From assembly GCF_003460605.1 (NCBI RefSeq), contig NZ_QTVN01000008.1, forward strand, positions 124,001 to 188,000: 64,000 nt of DNA. The letters run 5' to 3'. The DNA is from Ruminococcus sp. AF31-8BH (lineage in GTDB: Bacteria > Bacillota > Clostridia > Lachnospirales > Lachnospiraceae). The notes beneath the pieces are model-generated. The model was given only the letters and a program-made list of their open reading frames with translations. It searched no databases and was not told the DNA's origin. A program made the translations under genes and the position numbers. Positions 41,915 through 50,363 of the stretch are shown one piece after another. Each line of letters starts with the position of its first letter. Positions within the stretch are counted from its first letter, which is position 1.

Positions 41915-44341
41915 ATGAGTGAAATGGTAACACAGCGAAGAAAGAAGATTCTTATTGCAGATGATTCTGAGATGAATCGAGATCTTCTGGCTGCAATTCT
42001 GGAAGATGAATATGATATTGTGCAGGCTAATGATGGTGTTAAGGCGGTAGATTATCTGCATAAGCACGCAGAAGAGCTTTCTCTGGTGCTTTTGGATCTT
42101 GTTATGCCTCAGATGGACGGCTTTGAAGTACTTGCATATATGAACAAGGAACACTGGATCGATTATATTCCGGTAATTATTATTTCGGCAGAGGATTCGC
42201 CGGCTTACATTAAGAGAGGCTATGATCTTGGAGTGACAGACTTTATTGGCAAGCCCTTTGATGGAAACATGGTTCGCCGACGTTCTGCCAATGCGATTTT
42301 GCTGGGAGCGAAGCAACGTCGAATGACAAGAATTGTAACGGACCAGATTTACGAAAGAGAGAAGAGCAGCAAGCTGATGGTTAGCATTCTCTCTCATATT
42401 GTAGAATTTCGTAATGGCGAGAGCGGGCTTCATGTTCTGCACATTCAGGTGATCACAGACATGCTTCTGCGACATCTGGTACAGAAAGAACAAAACCCTT
42501 ATGCTATCAGCAAAGAGCAAATCGGGCTGATCAGTACGGCATCTGCTCTTCATGATATTGGTAAAATTACCATTCCGGATGAGATTTTGAACAAGCCGGG
42601 CAGACTGACAGCTGAAGAATTTGCTGTTATGAAGGGGCATTCTATGGCCGGAGCCAATATGCTGGATCAGCTTCCTTTTGAACAGAGGGAAGAACCTCTT
42701 GTGAAGACAGCATATGAAATCTGTCGCTGGCATCATGAGCGTTATGACGGCGGCGGTTATCCGGATGGATTAAAGGAAGATGAGATACCGATTTCTGCTC
42801 AGGCAGTTTCTCTGGCTGATGTGTATGATGCACTTACCAGCGAACGATGCTACAAGGCGGCTTATTCCCACGAGAAAGCGATTGAGATGATTCTGGCAGG
42901 ACAGTGCGGTGCATTTAATCCGCTTCTGTTGGAGTGCCTGTTGGATATTTCCGGTGCCCTGAAGCGGGAGATGAGCCTGAAATCCAATTCTCATCGCTAT
43001 GACAATACAAATATGGTGAACATAGCGAATCGTTTTCATGATTTTGAACTGGAATCTTCTGAGAAAATTGTTCAGCAGTTAGAATATGAGAGACAGAGTC
43101 TTGCTTTTCTGACAGAGAATTCTGATAATATTATCTTTACATACATTGCTTCTCCGCCGATTCTGAATATAAACAAAGCCGGAACCAAAAGAAGTGGGAT
43201 TACGGAGCCGATACTTTCTCCGCTGTCCAGTGATGCTCTTGGAAGGCTTATTGAGAAAAGTTCTCTGAATCGCCTCACAAAGAAAATCAGGGAGGCAACC
43301 AGAGAGATGCCGCATGTGGTCAGCGATATCCGTTTTCTTGATGGCAGGACTCCGGAACGTTACCGCTGTGACTGCAAGGTAATATGGGCTTCTGAAGAGA
43401 ATAATGAATATACTGGCGTGGTTGGCAAGCTAACAGATATTGATGCAGATTATAGTGTTGTAAGTGATGCAAAAGACATTGCTATAAAGCATGGACGCAG
43501 TGCTGCTTTCTCTAATTTTTATGACAGGTTCAAGGCGCAGGGATTTACGGTTTCCGGAGAAGAGGCCTGGGTTCTTCTTCAGTATCTGCAGATTACCTTT
43601 GATTTGGTCCGCTATGTGAATCCGATTACCAGAAAAATGATTCATGTAGAGAAGGACGGAAGAGTATGGGAAACAGAATTTGACTGTTATGCAGTATGGA
43701 ACTGTAACGAGGGCTGCAGTAATTGTATTTCAGCATCTTGTGTGCGTACGAAAGAGCGTAAGATGAAAATCGAAGCGGCAGACAATGAGGCTTTTCAGGT
43801 TGTGTCCATGTATGTGGAAATTGAAGGGAAGCCGTGCTGCCTGGAACTAGTGGTTAAAATAGATGACACCTTTGTTCCTCAGGGATATTCCAAGGAAGAG
43901 ATCCTTAGTTCTGTTCGTATTCATAAAGAAAATATGTATCTTGACCGGGTGACCGGTATATATAATAAATTCTATTACACAGAGAAGCTTTGCAGAATGG
44001 AAGCTGTTGCGGCGGTTGCTATGGCAGATATAAAGGACTTTAAGAGAATTAATGAGAACTTCGGGCACCAGACTGGAGATGATGTGCTTCGCAGAGTTGC
44101 CGGCGTAATCCATGATGCTGTTGGAGAAAACGGAGATGCACTGAGATATTCAGGGGACAATTTTGTGATGGTATTTTCAGATATTTCTAATGATAAATTT
44201 GAGGAAATTCTTGAAGATATCCGCAAAAATGTAGAATCCCTGGTATTTATGGAACTGCCTGGCGTGAAGCTGGAGCTTAATGTTTCAGGCGTATGCCGTC
44301 CAGGAAAGGTGGATGAGCTTCTTGATCAGGTGAGAATCTGA
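41915..44341 (+). CDS. Response regulator with HD-GYP and degenerate GGDEF domains
   Basis: 809 residues from ATG 41915 (AGAGG 9 bases upstream). The receiver domain has IADDSE and phospho-acceptor Asp61. The HD-GYP domain has HDIGK (His213, Asp214), HHERYDGGGYPDG (Gly281-Tyr-Pro) and fits a c-di-GMP phosphodiesterase. A PAS-like middle and a Cys-rich segment (CNEGCSNCISASC) follow, then a C-terminal GGDEF-type fold. In that fold the signature reads SGDNF at residues 746-750, so it is probably not a diguanylate cyclase and may bind GTP or only dimerise. The protein should lower c-di-GMP or control another output on phosphorylation. The cognate kinase is not in this window. Confidence 0.9.
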   Translation: MSEMVTQRRKKILIADDSEMNRDLLAAILEDEYDIVQANDGVKAVDYLHKHAEELSLVLLDLVMPQMDGFEVLAYMNKEHWIDYIPVIIISAEDSPAYIKRGYDLGVTDFIGKPFDGNMVRRRSANAILLGAKQRRMTRIVTDQIYEREKSSKLMVSILSHIVEFRNGESGLHVLHIQVITDMLLRHLVQKEQNPYAISKEQIGLISTASALHDIGKITIPDEILNKPGRLTAEEFAVMKGHSMAGANMLDQLPFEQREEPLVKTAYEICRWHHERYDGGGYPDGLKEDEIPISAQAVSLADVYDALTSERCYKAAYSHEKAIEMILAGQCGAFNPLLLECLLDISGALKREMSLKSNSHRYDNTNMVNIANRFHDFELESSEKIVQQLEYERQSLAFLTENSDNIIFTYIASPPILNINKAGTKRSGITEPILSPLSSDALGRLIEKSSLNRLTKKIREATREMPHVVSDIRFLDGRTPERYRCDCKVIWASEENNEYTGVVGKLTDIDADYSVVSDAKDIAIKHGRSAAFSNFYDRFKAQGFTVSGEEAWVLLQYLQITFDLVRYVNPITRKMIHVEKDGRVWETEFDCYAVWNCNEGCSNCISASCVRTKERKMKIEAADNEAFQVVSMYVEIEGKPCCLELVVKIDDTFVPQGYSKEEILSSVRIHKENMYLDRVTGIYNKFYYTEKLCRMEAVAAVAMADIKDFKRINENFGHQTGDDVLRRVAGVIHDAVGENGDALRYSGDNFVMVFSDISNDKFEEILEDIRKNVESLVFMELPGVKLELNVSGVCRPGKVDELLDQVRI

Positions 44342-44376
44342 TTTAATAGCTGTTTTGGGGCTTCATTATGTGAATA

Positions 44377-44419
44377 AAAAATTGCCAGAGTCATAAGATA
44401 TATGACTCTGGCAATTTTT
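44377..44419. terminator. Bidirectional terminator between the HD-GYP gene and glgD
   Basis: A perfect 19-bp stem (44377-44395 with 44401-44419), loop of 5 bases, A-run on one side and T-run on the other. It can stop transcription from both convergent genes. Confidence 0.92.
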
Positions 44420-44452
44420 GTTATGTAAGAGGAAATTATGTCAGAATTTCAT

Positions 44453-45568
44453 TTAGATTATGTCGCCTCTTTTAATGTATCCCGGAAGTGCCGGGTCAGA
44501 AACAACTTCTTTCACATGAAGAATCTTAGCCAGCTTGTCTACAACCTGGTTCTCTACATGTACGCCTTCTCCAATCTCTGCGCCTGCAAGTACAACGCTG
44601 TTTTTGATAACAGCACCCTTGTGGATGATGCAGCCACGACCGAGAATAGAGTTCTCAATAGTTCCCTCAACCTGGCAGCCATTGGAAACAACGGAATTGC
44701 GGATTTCTGCCGTGCCATAATAATGAGTCGGACAGGAATCGTTTGTACGTGTATAGATCGGCCACTCTGAATCAAACAGTGTCTGAGCAGTTTTGATGTT
44801 GATCAGATCCATATTTGCATCGTAGTAGCTCTGGAAATCGGTGATGGAAGCGAAGAATCCACGATGGGAAATTCCGCGGACATCCAGATCATTGTGAAGC
44901 TCATTGATAATATCTGTCAATGTAAAGGCTGAAGAAGTGGCTCTTGCCTTTTTGATCAGATCTACTAACAGATCCTTCTTCATGATATAGGTATCCATGA
45001 AGATATTACGGTTCTTGGCATTGCCGTGGTTTGGCTCAATGGAGAGAACACCCCTCTGTTTGTTCAGATTCAGGATATTACAGTTCAGGTAAGCTTCCTT
45101 AGCGTTGTCAACAGAATGATACAGTAAGGTGATATCTGCGCCTGAATCAATGTGCTGCGCGATCAGTGTGGAGAAATCAGCAGAGTATACCATATAATCC
45201 GGTGTAATGACAACATATTCATGATGCATTGCTTCAATGCATTCAAGGTTCTCATAGTAAGCTGCGATATCTGTATTATAGATGTCATTTCTCTTGGCAG
45301 TATCAGAGAAAAGAATCTGCAGTCTGCCGCTCTTGGAGTTAATATTATAATGACGGCCTGTACCAATGTGTGAAACAAGTGTACGAGGTTTTTCCTGTAC
45401 GTAAATCTGGATACGGTCGATGTCACTGTTGCTCAGATTGGAAATCGGGAAGTCGATAACACGATATCTGCCCAGGAAGGAGAATGCTCCGATTGGACGG
45501 TAGTCTTCAAGTCCCTCTACTCTGATATTTTTGGATGATGAGTTTACAATTCCAAATGCCTTATACAT
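44453..45568 (-). CDS. glgD: Glucose-1-phosphate adenylyltransferase regulatory subunit GlgD
   Basis: 371 residues; AAGGGGG precedes ATG. It lacks the usual catalytic GGxGxRL loop of GlgC at the N terminus (it begins MYKAFGIVNSSSKNIRVEGL) but keeps the nucleotidyltransferase fold and left-handed beta-helix repeats (GCIIHKGAVIKNSVVLAGAE). GlgD assembles with GlgC and raises its activity for ADP-glucose synthesis. It lies one base after glgC. Confidence 0.92.
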   Translation of the reverse strand: MYKAFGIVNSSSKNIRVEGLEDYRPIGAFSFLGRYRVIDFPISNLSNSDIDRIQIYVQEKPRTLVSHIGTGRHYNINSKSGRLQILFSDTAKRNDIYNTDIAAYYENLECIEAMHHEYVVITPDYMVYSADFSTLIAQHIDSGADITLLYHSVDNAKEAYLNCNILNLNKQRGVLSIEPNHGNAKNRNIFMDTYIMKKDLLVDLIKKARATSSAFTLTDIINELHNDLDVRGISHRGFFASITDFQSYYDANMDLINIKTAQTLFDSEWPIYTRTNDSCPTHYYGTAEIRNSVVSNGCQVEGTIENSILGRGCIIHKGAVIKNSVVLAGAEIGEGVHVENQVVDKLAKILHVKEVVSDPALPGYIKRGDII

Positions 45569-45569
45569 A

Positions 45570-46712
45570 TTATTCAGCCCCCTTTACACGTTTCGCAATA
45601 AGCTCGATGTGCTCGCTGTCTGCACTTCCTACCAGAGCACCCTTGCCTACAGTAATACCGTTGGCAACAAGAGCGCGTACTACAACAGCGCCGTCTTCCA
45701 CAACAGCACCTGGCATAAGTACACTGTCAATTACTTTGGCACCGGGCCTTACCTTTGCGCCGGTAAAGATAACAGAATTGGTAACTTCACCCTCAATGAT
45801 ACAGCCCTGGGTTATGTATGCATTCTGAATCTTGGCTTCTGTACCGATATACTGCGGAAGGGCAGTTACATCCTCTGTATAGATAGTCCATGTACGGTCA
45901 CTTAAGTCAAGCTCATTATCTGGGCTGAGAAGATCCATGTTTGCCTCCCAGAGGGAATCAATAGTTCCGACATCCTTCCAGTAGCCTTTGAAGCGGTAAG
46001 CAAAAAGCCTCTTGTCATCGCCAAGAAGAGTAGGGATAATATCCTTACCAAAGTCATGGCTGGACTCCGGATTCTTCATATCTGCAAGGAGAAGCCTGCG
46101 AAGAAGCTTCCAGTTAAAAATATAAATACCCATAGAAGCAAGATTGCTCTGTGGTACAGGTGGTTTCTCAACAAATTCTGTGATACGGTCTGTCTCGCCG
46201 TCAGTATTCATAATACCGAAACGGCTGGCTTCTTTAAGAGGAACTTCAATAACTGCAATTGTAGCATCTGCCTGTCTCTCTTTGTGATAAGCAAGCATCT
46301 TGTCATAGTTCATTTTATAAATATGGTCGCCGGAGAGAACAAGAAGATACTCTGGAGCGTATTGATCTATAAAATCGATATTCTGGGAAATCGCGTCGGC
46401 TGTTCCGCGGTATACGTCAAGTCCGGCATCTGCTTTCTCACGGGGCGGAAGTACATATACGCCACTGTCCTTGGAATCCAGTCCCCAACGTCTGCCTGCT
46501 GCAACATAGCTGTTCAGTTCTACTGACTCATACTGGGTCAGTACGCCGACTACATCAATGCCGCTGTTGGCGCAGTTACTGAGGGGAAAGTCAACGATAC
46601 GGTATTTCCCGCCATAGGAAACTGCCGGTTTAGCCACTTTGTTGGTAAGATCGTGAAGACGGCTGCCACGGCCGCCAGCCAGAATCATTGCTAACATACT
46701 GTTCTGTTTCAT
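45570..46712 (-). CDS. glgC: Glucose-1-phosphate adenylyltransferase GlgC
   Basis: 380 residues; ATG at 46712 follows GTGAGGG. The catalytic loop [34 protein letters not shown] and the GDHIYKMNY segment are present, with the C-terminal beta-helix ([18 protein letters not shown]). It makes ADP-glucose from glucose-1-phosphate and ATP, the first step of glycogen synthesis. It has its own promoter and is followed by glgD. No glgA or glgB is in the window. Confidence 0.95.
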   Translation of the reverse strand: MKQNSMLAMILAGGRGSRLHDLTNKVAKPAVSYGGKYRIVDFPLSNCANSGIDVVGVLTQYESVELNSYVAAGRRWGLDSKDSGVYVLPPREKADAGLDVYRGTADAISQNIDFIDQYAPEYLLVLSGDHIYKMNYDKMLAYHKERQADATIAVIEVPLKEASRFGIMNTDGETDRITEFVEKPPVPQSNLASMGIYIFNWKLLRRLLLADMKNPESSHDFGKDIIPTLLGDDKRLFAYRFKGYWKDVGTIDSLWEANMDLLSPDNELDLSDRTWTIYTEDVTALPQYIGTEAKIQNAYITQGCIIEGEVTNSVIFTGAKVRPGAKVIDSVLMPGAVVEDGAVVVRALVANGITVGKGALVGSADSEHIELIAKRVKGAE

Positions 46713-46744
46713 GGTGAACCCTCACTTTCATTTCTTTGAGATAT

Positions 46745-46773
46745 ATTATACAATCTTTACACAAAAAATTCAA
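46745..46773 (-). promoter_or_regulatory. glgCD promoter
   Basis: On the minus strand, TTGAAT (46773-46768) and TATAAT (46750-46745) with 17-base spacing, 33 bases before the glgC start. Confidence 0.75.
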
Positions 46774-46823
46774 TTTTTTTGTGCAAAAAAACCGTAAAAA
46801 TCAGATGAAATTTAGCTGAATTT

Positions 46824-47054
46824 TCATTGGTAATTCTGTAAACTTTTCACAGCATCTATATCTTCTGAGGTTACTTTCATGTTGGAAGTAAAGGTTTTGC
46901 CGTCAGGAGAGGTGATTTGTACTTCGATTATAGTTCCTTCCGGGATTCCGGCTTGCTGTACAGCTGAAAGAAACTGAGGAAATTTGGGATGTCGTTTGGT
47001 AAAGGCACTCCAGAGATTTTTTAGTTCCAGTAATTTCATTGGGTTGATTGCCAT
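46824..47054 (-). CDS. Small conserved-looking protein of unknown function
   Basis: 76 residues; AGGAGG lies 8 bases before ATG at 47054. Composition is balanced and the C terminus has alternating beta-type residues (GTIIEVQITSPDGKTFTSN), while the N terminus is helical (LLELKNLWSAFTKRHPKF). No signal peptide or membrane segment. A promoter on the same strand (47125-47152) and a strong ribosome site support a real gene. Function unknown. Confidence 0.75.
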   Translation of the reverse strand: MAINPMKLLELKNLWSAFTKRHPKFPQFLSAVQQAGIPEGTIIEVQITSPDGKTFTSNMKVTSEDIDAVKSLQNYQ

Positions 47055-47124
47055 ATTTTGTTCCTCCTATCGGGGCTGATTAAGGTTTATTGTTTCGAGC
47101 TAAGAATGTGATCCGATACAAAAT

Positions 47125-47152
47125 AGTATATCAGAAAAAAATCATACTGCAA
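47125..47152 (-). promoter_or_regulatory. Promoter of the 76-residue protein gene
   Basis: On the minus strand, TTGCAG (47152-47147) and TATACT (47130-47125) with 16-base spacing. Confidence 0.45.
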
Positions 47153-47298
47153 ATACTCAGGGGGAAATTATCACGAATATTTTGGAACTGAACTAACATT
47201 CTGGAGCAAATGGAAAAAGAATTTGAGAAATACAACGATCATCCGGTTGAAATGTGAAAAAATGTAAAAACAGAAGGAATTTCAGGTAAAATCATGCC

Positions 47299-47327
47299 TT
47301 GTCCCGGAGTATTATTTCATTTATAAT
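47299..47327 (+). promoter_or_regulatory. Promoter of the serine dehydratase operon
   Basis: TTGTCC (47299-47304) and TATAAT (47322-47327) with 17-base spacing, 45 bases before the sdaAB start. Confidence 0.6.
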
Positions 47328-47371
47328 TATAACTATAAGGTTTTATAAAAAACAACAGAAAAGGATATATT

Positions 47372-48031
47372 ATGAACGTATTTGATATTTTAGGTCCTGT
47401 TATGATTGGTCCTTCCAGCTCACACACAGCAGGGGCAGCCAGAATTGGTCTTGTGACCAGGGCTCTGCTTGGGAAAACTCCGGTGAAGGCGCATATCTTT
47501 TTGCACGGTTCCTTTGCGAAAACCTATAAAGGACACGGAACGGATAAGGCACTGGTGGCAGGAATCCTGGGGATGCAGACCGATGACGAGCGCATTCGTT
47601 TTTCCCTGGATGTAGCGAAGCGGGAAGGCCTGGAAATTCAGATTGAAACCGGAGAACTGGAAGATGCCCACCCCAATACGGCGGAAATCACCCTGACAGC
47701 CGAAGACGGGGAAAAGGTGTCTTTGCGGGGCAGCAGTATCGGCGGAGGTAATATTCTGATCACCCGAGTGAATGGAATGGAGGTTTCCCTTACCGGGCAG
47801 AATCCGGCGCTGATCGTTCTTCATAAAGATGCGCCTGGAACCATTGCGGCCGTGACCGAGATCATGGCGGAATATGGTGCCAATATCTGCAGCTTCCATC
47901 TGGCGCGGGAAGCCAAGGGAGGTCTGGCAGTCATGACCATCGAGAGCGACAGTTGCTTAGGCCCGGACTTAAATGAGAAGATCAATCAGCTGGAAAATAT
48001 TTATTCCAGTACTTTGCTTGAGCGCGTTTAA
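47372..48031 (+). CDS. sdaAB: L-serine dehydratase beta subunit
   Basis: 219 residues; AAAAGGA precedes ATG. It begins MNVFDILGPVMIGPSSSHTAGA, the conserved SerDH beta opening, and ends with an ACT domain (PGTIAAVTEIMAEYGANICSF, about 152-172). It pairs with the alpha subunit at 48120 to convert L-serine to pyruvate and ammonia with an iron-sulfur cluster. The stop codon lies inside the repeat at 48026-48092. Confidence 0.95.
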   Translation: MNVFDILGPVMIGPSSSHTAGAARIGLVTRALLGKTPVKAHIFLHGSFAKTYKGHGTDKALVAGILGMQTDDERIRFSLDVAKREGLEIQIETGELEDAHPNTAEITLTAEDGEKVSLRGSSIGGGNILITRVNGMEVSLTGQNPALIVLHKDAPGTIAAVTEIMAEYGANICSFHLAREAKGGLAVMTIESDSCLGPDLNEKINQLENIYSSTLLERV

Positions 48032-48092
48032 ATAATCATTTCTGCAATCTGTATGGTTTGTTTTGTAGCATATTTTGCAGAAGGTTTAAGCG
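48026..48092. repeat. Short relative of the 162-bp palindrome
   Basis: The left part matches the element at 60318: GTTTAAA, then ATCATT-CTGCAATCTG and TTTGT-G-ATATTT occur in the same order. The right end TTGCAGAAGGTTTAA is the inverted counterpart of the left end. It looks like an internally shortened copy. It supplies the stop codon region of sdaAB and lies before sdaAA. Confidence 0.5.
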
Positions 48093-48119
48093 GAATCGTA
48101 TGAAAAGGAGACCCTTATC

Positions 48120-49001
48120 GTGGAATTAAACTACCATTCAATAGAAGCCCTGTTAAATGCAGCTAAAGAAAATAACTGCCGCCTGTCCCAGTTGGTCCTT
48201 ACTCAGCAGGCAGAGCAGATGGAGCTGCCGGAGCAGGAAATATATGAAAAAATGCGGCAGAATTATCAGGTTATGGCATCCTGCATCCAGCCAGGAAGCG
48301 CCCCGGACCTGAAAAGTACCAGCGGACTTACCGGCGGCGATGCCTACCGCATGCGTACTGCCGTAGAACAGGGGAAAAACCTGACCGGCCCTCTTCTTGG
48401 CGGCGCTCTCTACCGTGCCCTTGCAGTATCGGAATTAAATGCTTCCATGGGAAGAATCGTGGCGGCGCCTACAGCCGGAAGCTGCGGAATCGTGCCGGCA
48501 GCAGTGCTGACCATGCAGGAGCAGTACAAGCTTACAGAGAGGGAATGCGTCATGTCCCTTTTTACTGCATCCGCAGTGGGAATGGTAATCGCCAATAATG
48601 CTTCCCTTGCAGGAGCCCAGGGCGGCTGCCAGGCAGAGTGCGGCTCTGCTTCCGCTATGGCGGCAGCTGCAATCGTGGAACTGGCTGGCGGTGCCCCGGA
48701 CATGATCGGTTCTGCAATTGCCACAGCGCTGAAAAATATTCTGGGCCTTGTATGTGACCCGGTAGCAGGCCTTGTGGAAATTCCCTGCATCAAGCGAAAC
48801 GCCTCCGGAGTGGCTGGCGCTTTCGTGGCAGCTGAGCTTGCCCTTGCAGGAATCCGAAGTGCCATTCCGGCAGATGAAGTAATCTGGTCTATGAAAAAGG
48901 TGGGAGATGTTATGCCTGCCGCCCTGAAGGAAACTGCCGAAGGCGGCCTTGCCGCCACCCCAACCGGAAAAATGCTGCACGGGCAGGTATTTGGGGAGTA
49001 A
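48120..49001 (+). CDS. sdaAA: L-serine dehydratase alpha subunit
   Basis: 293 residues from GTG, with AAAAGGAG about 10 bases upstream. The SerDH alpha segments are present: SGLTGGDAYRMR, APTAGSCGIVPAAV, AECGSASAMAAAAIVELAGG and GLVCDPVAGLVEIPC. The cysteines in these segments are the [4Fe-4S] ligands. Normal length. It is oxygen-sensitive, as expected for an anaerobe, and works with SdaAB. Confidence 0.95.
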   Translation: MELNYHSIEALLNAAKENNCRLSQLVLTQQAEQMELPEQEIYEKMRQNYQVMASCIQPGSAPDLKSTSGLTGGDAYRMRTAVEQGKNLTGPLLGGALYRALAVSELNASMGRIVAAPTAGSCGIVPAAVLTMQEQYKLTERECVMSLFTASAVGMVIANNASLAGAQGGCQAECGSASAMAAAAIVELAGGAPDMIGSAIATALKNILGLVCDPVAGLVEIPCIKRNASGVAGAFVAAELALAGIRSAIPADEVIWSMKKVGDVMPAALKETAEGGLAATPTGKMLHGQVFGE

Positions 49002-49107
49002 AACCGAAAAAGCACACAGGGAAATATTGCAAAATGTTAAAAAACTGTTCCAAAAATTACAAAAGTATGTTATCCTTTATTCATAAAATTTTTACAGGGT
49101 GACGGAA

Positions 49108-50331
49108 ATGAGAAAGAATTCGAAAGAAAATACGAAGGAACAGGAAATCCCATATTCGTATCTGATAGATAATATAAAGATATTGCTGATATTTCTTGTT
49201 GTTTTTAACCATATTATAGCGTTCCAGCTGGTGAAAGAGGACGAAGTCGTCCGCTTCATCTGGTACGGAATCACCATATTCCACATGCCGGCTTTTATTT
49301 TTGTTTCCGGATATCTTTCCAAGAAGCCGCAGGACGTATTAAAGAACGTGAAGAACCTGCTGATTCCCTATATTCTGGGCTACACGCTCACATGGGCGTC
49401 ACAGATCTGGCTGGGAAACCGCATGGATTTCGAGCTGCTCAGACCATCCGGAACCGTTATGTGGTATGTGCTGGCGCTGTTTGCCTACCGCCTCACCATT
49501 GAGGCATTTGGCAGAATCCGTTTTATTGTGCCTCTCAGCATTGTTTTTGCACTGTGGACAGGAACCAGGGCAGAGTTCAGTACCTTTTTATCAGCGTCCC
49601 GAATCGTAGTATTTTTCCCGTTCTTTGCAGCGGGCTATTTGTGGAAAAGTGAATACACCAGGGCAATCCGTAAGTTTAAAGGCAAGATCGTAATACCGCT
49701 GTTTGCATTTATCCTTCTGTTTGTTGCCACCAATTACATGATCGGCAACAATATTCCGGTAGCCATTTTCCGCGGAAATCATTCCTATCTGGGAAGCGGC
49801 ATGGACGATGTGGAAGGAATGGTAGTAAGGGGAATGATGTACCTGATTTCCTTTATTATTATTTTTGCACTGCTGGTACTGATGCCAGACAAACGCCATC
49901 CTTTCATTTTCCTTGGAAGAAACACAATGGGAATCTATTTCTTCCACTATCCGATCATGATCGTGATGAACGGACTTTTGATCCTGAAGCTTCCGCAGCT
50001 TCTGAATGTGTGGTCTTTACTTGGCGTTTCCCTGATATTTGTGCTGGTTCTGGGATGTCCGCCAGTGAACTGGCTGTATAATAATGTGCTCAGCCTGCTT
50101 ACCTTCCTTATTTTCAAAAGAGAAAAGAAAGAAGAGGAGGACGAAGAAGTACTGGAAGATGAGTACGACAACAAAAATCAGGAAGATAAATTTGCAAAGC
50201 TTGCAGAACGGCGAATGGCAATTGATGAGCTTGCCGCCATGCTGGACGCAGAAGACAGTGAAGAACATAAAGAGTATGAGCAACATGAATTGTATGAAGA
50301 GCATGAAGAACACGAAGAAGGACAGTCCTGA
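49108..50331 (+). CDS. Membrane acyltransferase family protein with acidic His-rich tail
   Basis: 407 residues from ATG 49108 (AGGGTGA upstream; a GTG at 49099 overlaps it). About ten hydrophobic helices are visible, beginning YLIDNIKILLIFLVVFNHI. FVSGYLSKK and FHMPAFIF fit the acyltransferase-3/fucose 4-O-acetylase group that acetylates surface polysaccharides. The C-terminal 65 residues are highly charged (DEEVLEDEYDNKNQEDKF and a run of His/Glu repeats near the end). It is the first gene of the surface-decoration operon and probably adds an acyl group to the polymer. Confidence 0.85.
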   Translation: MRKNSKENTKEQEIPYSYLIDNIKILLIFLVVFNHIIAFQLVKEDEVVRFIWYGITIFHMPAFIFVSGYLSKKPQDVLKNVKNLLIPYILGYTLTWASQIWLGNRMDFELLRPSGTVMWYVLALFAYRLTIEAFGRIRFIVPLSIVFALWTGTRAEFSTFLSASRIVVFFPFFAAGYLWKSEYTRAIRKFKGKIVIPLFAFILLFVATNYMIGNNIPVAIFRGNHSYLGSGMDDVEGMVVRGMMYLISFIIIFALLVLMPDKRHPFIFLGRNTMGIYFFHYPIMIVMNGLLILKLPQLLNVWSLLGVSLIFVLVLGCPPVNWLYNNVLSLLTFLIFKREKKEEEDEEVLEDEYDNKNQEDKFAKLAERRMAIDELAAMLDAEDSEEHKEYEQHELYEEHEEHEEGQS

Positions 50332-50363
50332 CGGATTGTCTTTCTTTGACAGGAGAGAATATT

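Noticed and set aside
47210..47257. Short ORF of 15 codons between the 76-residue gene and sdaAB
   Set aside because: GGAG lies near its ATG, but the length is too short and no conserved feature supports it.
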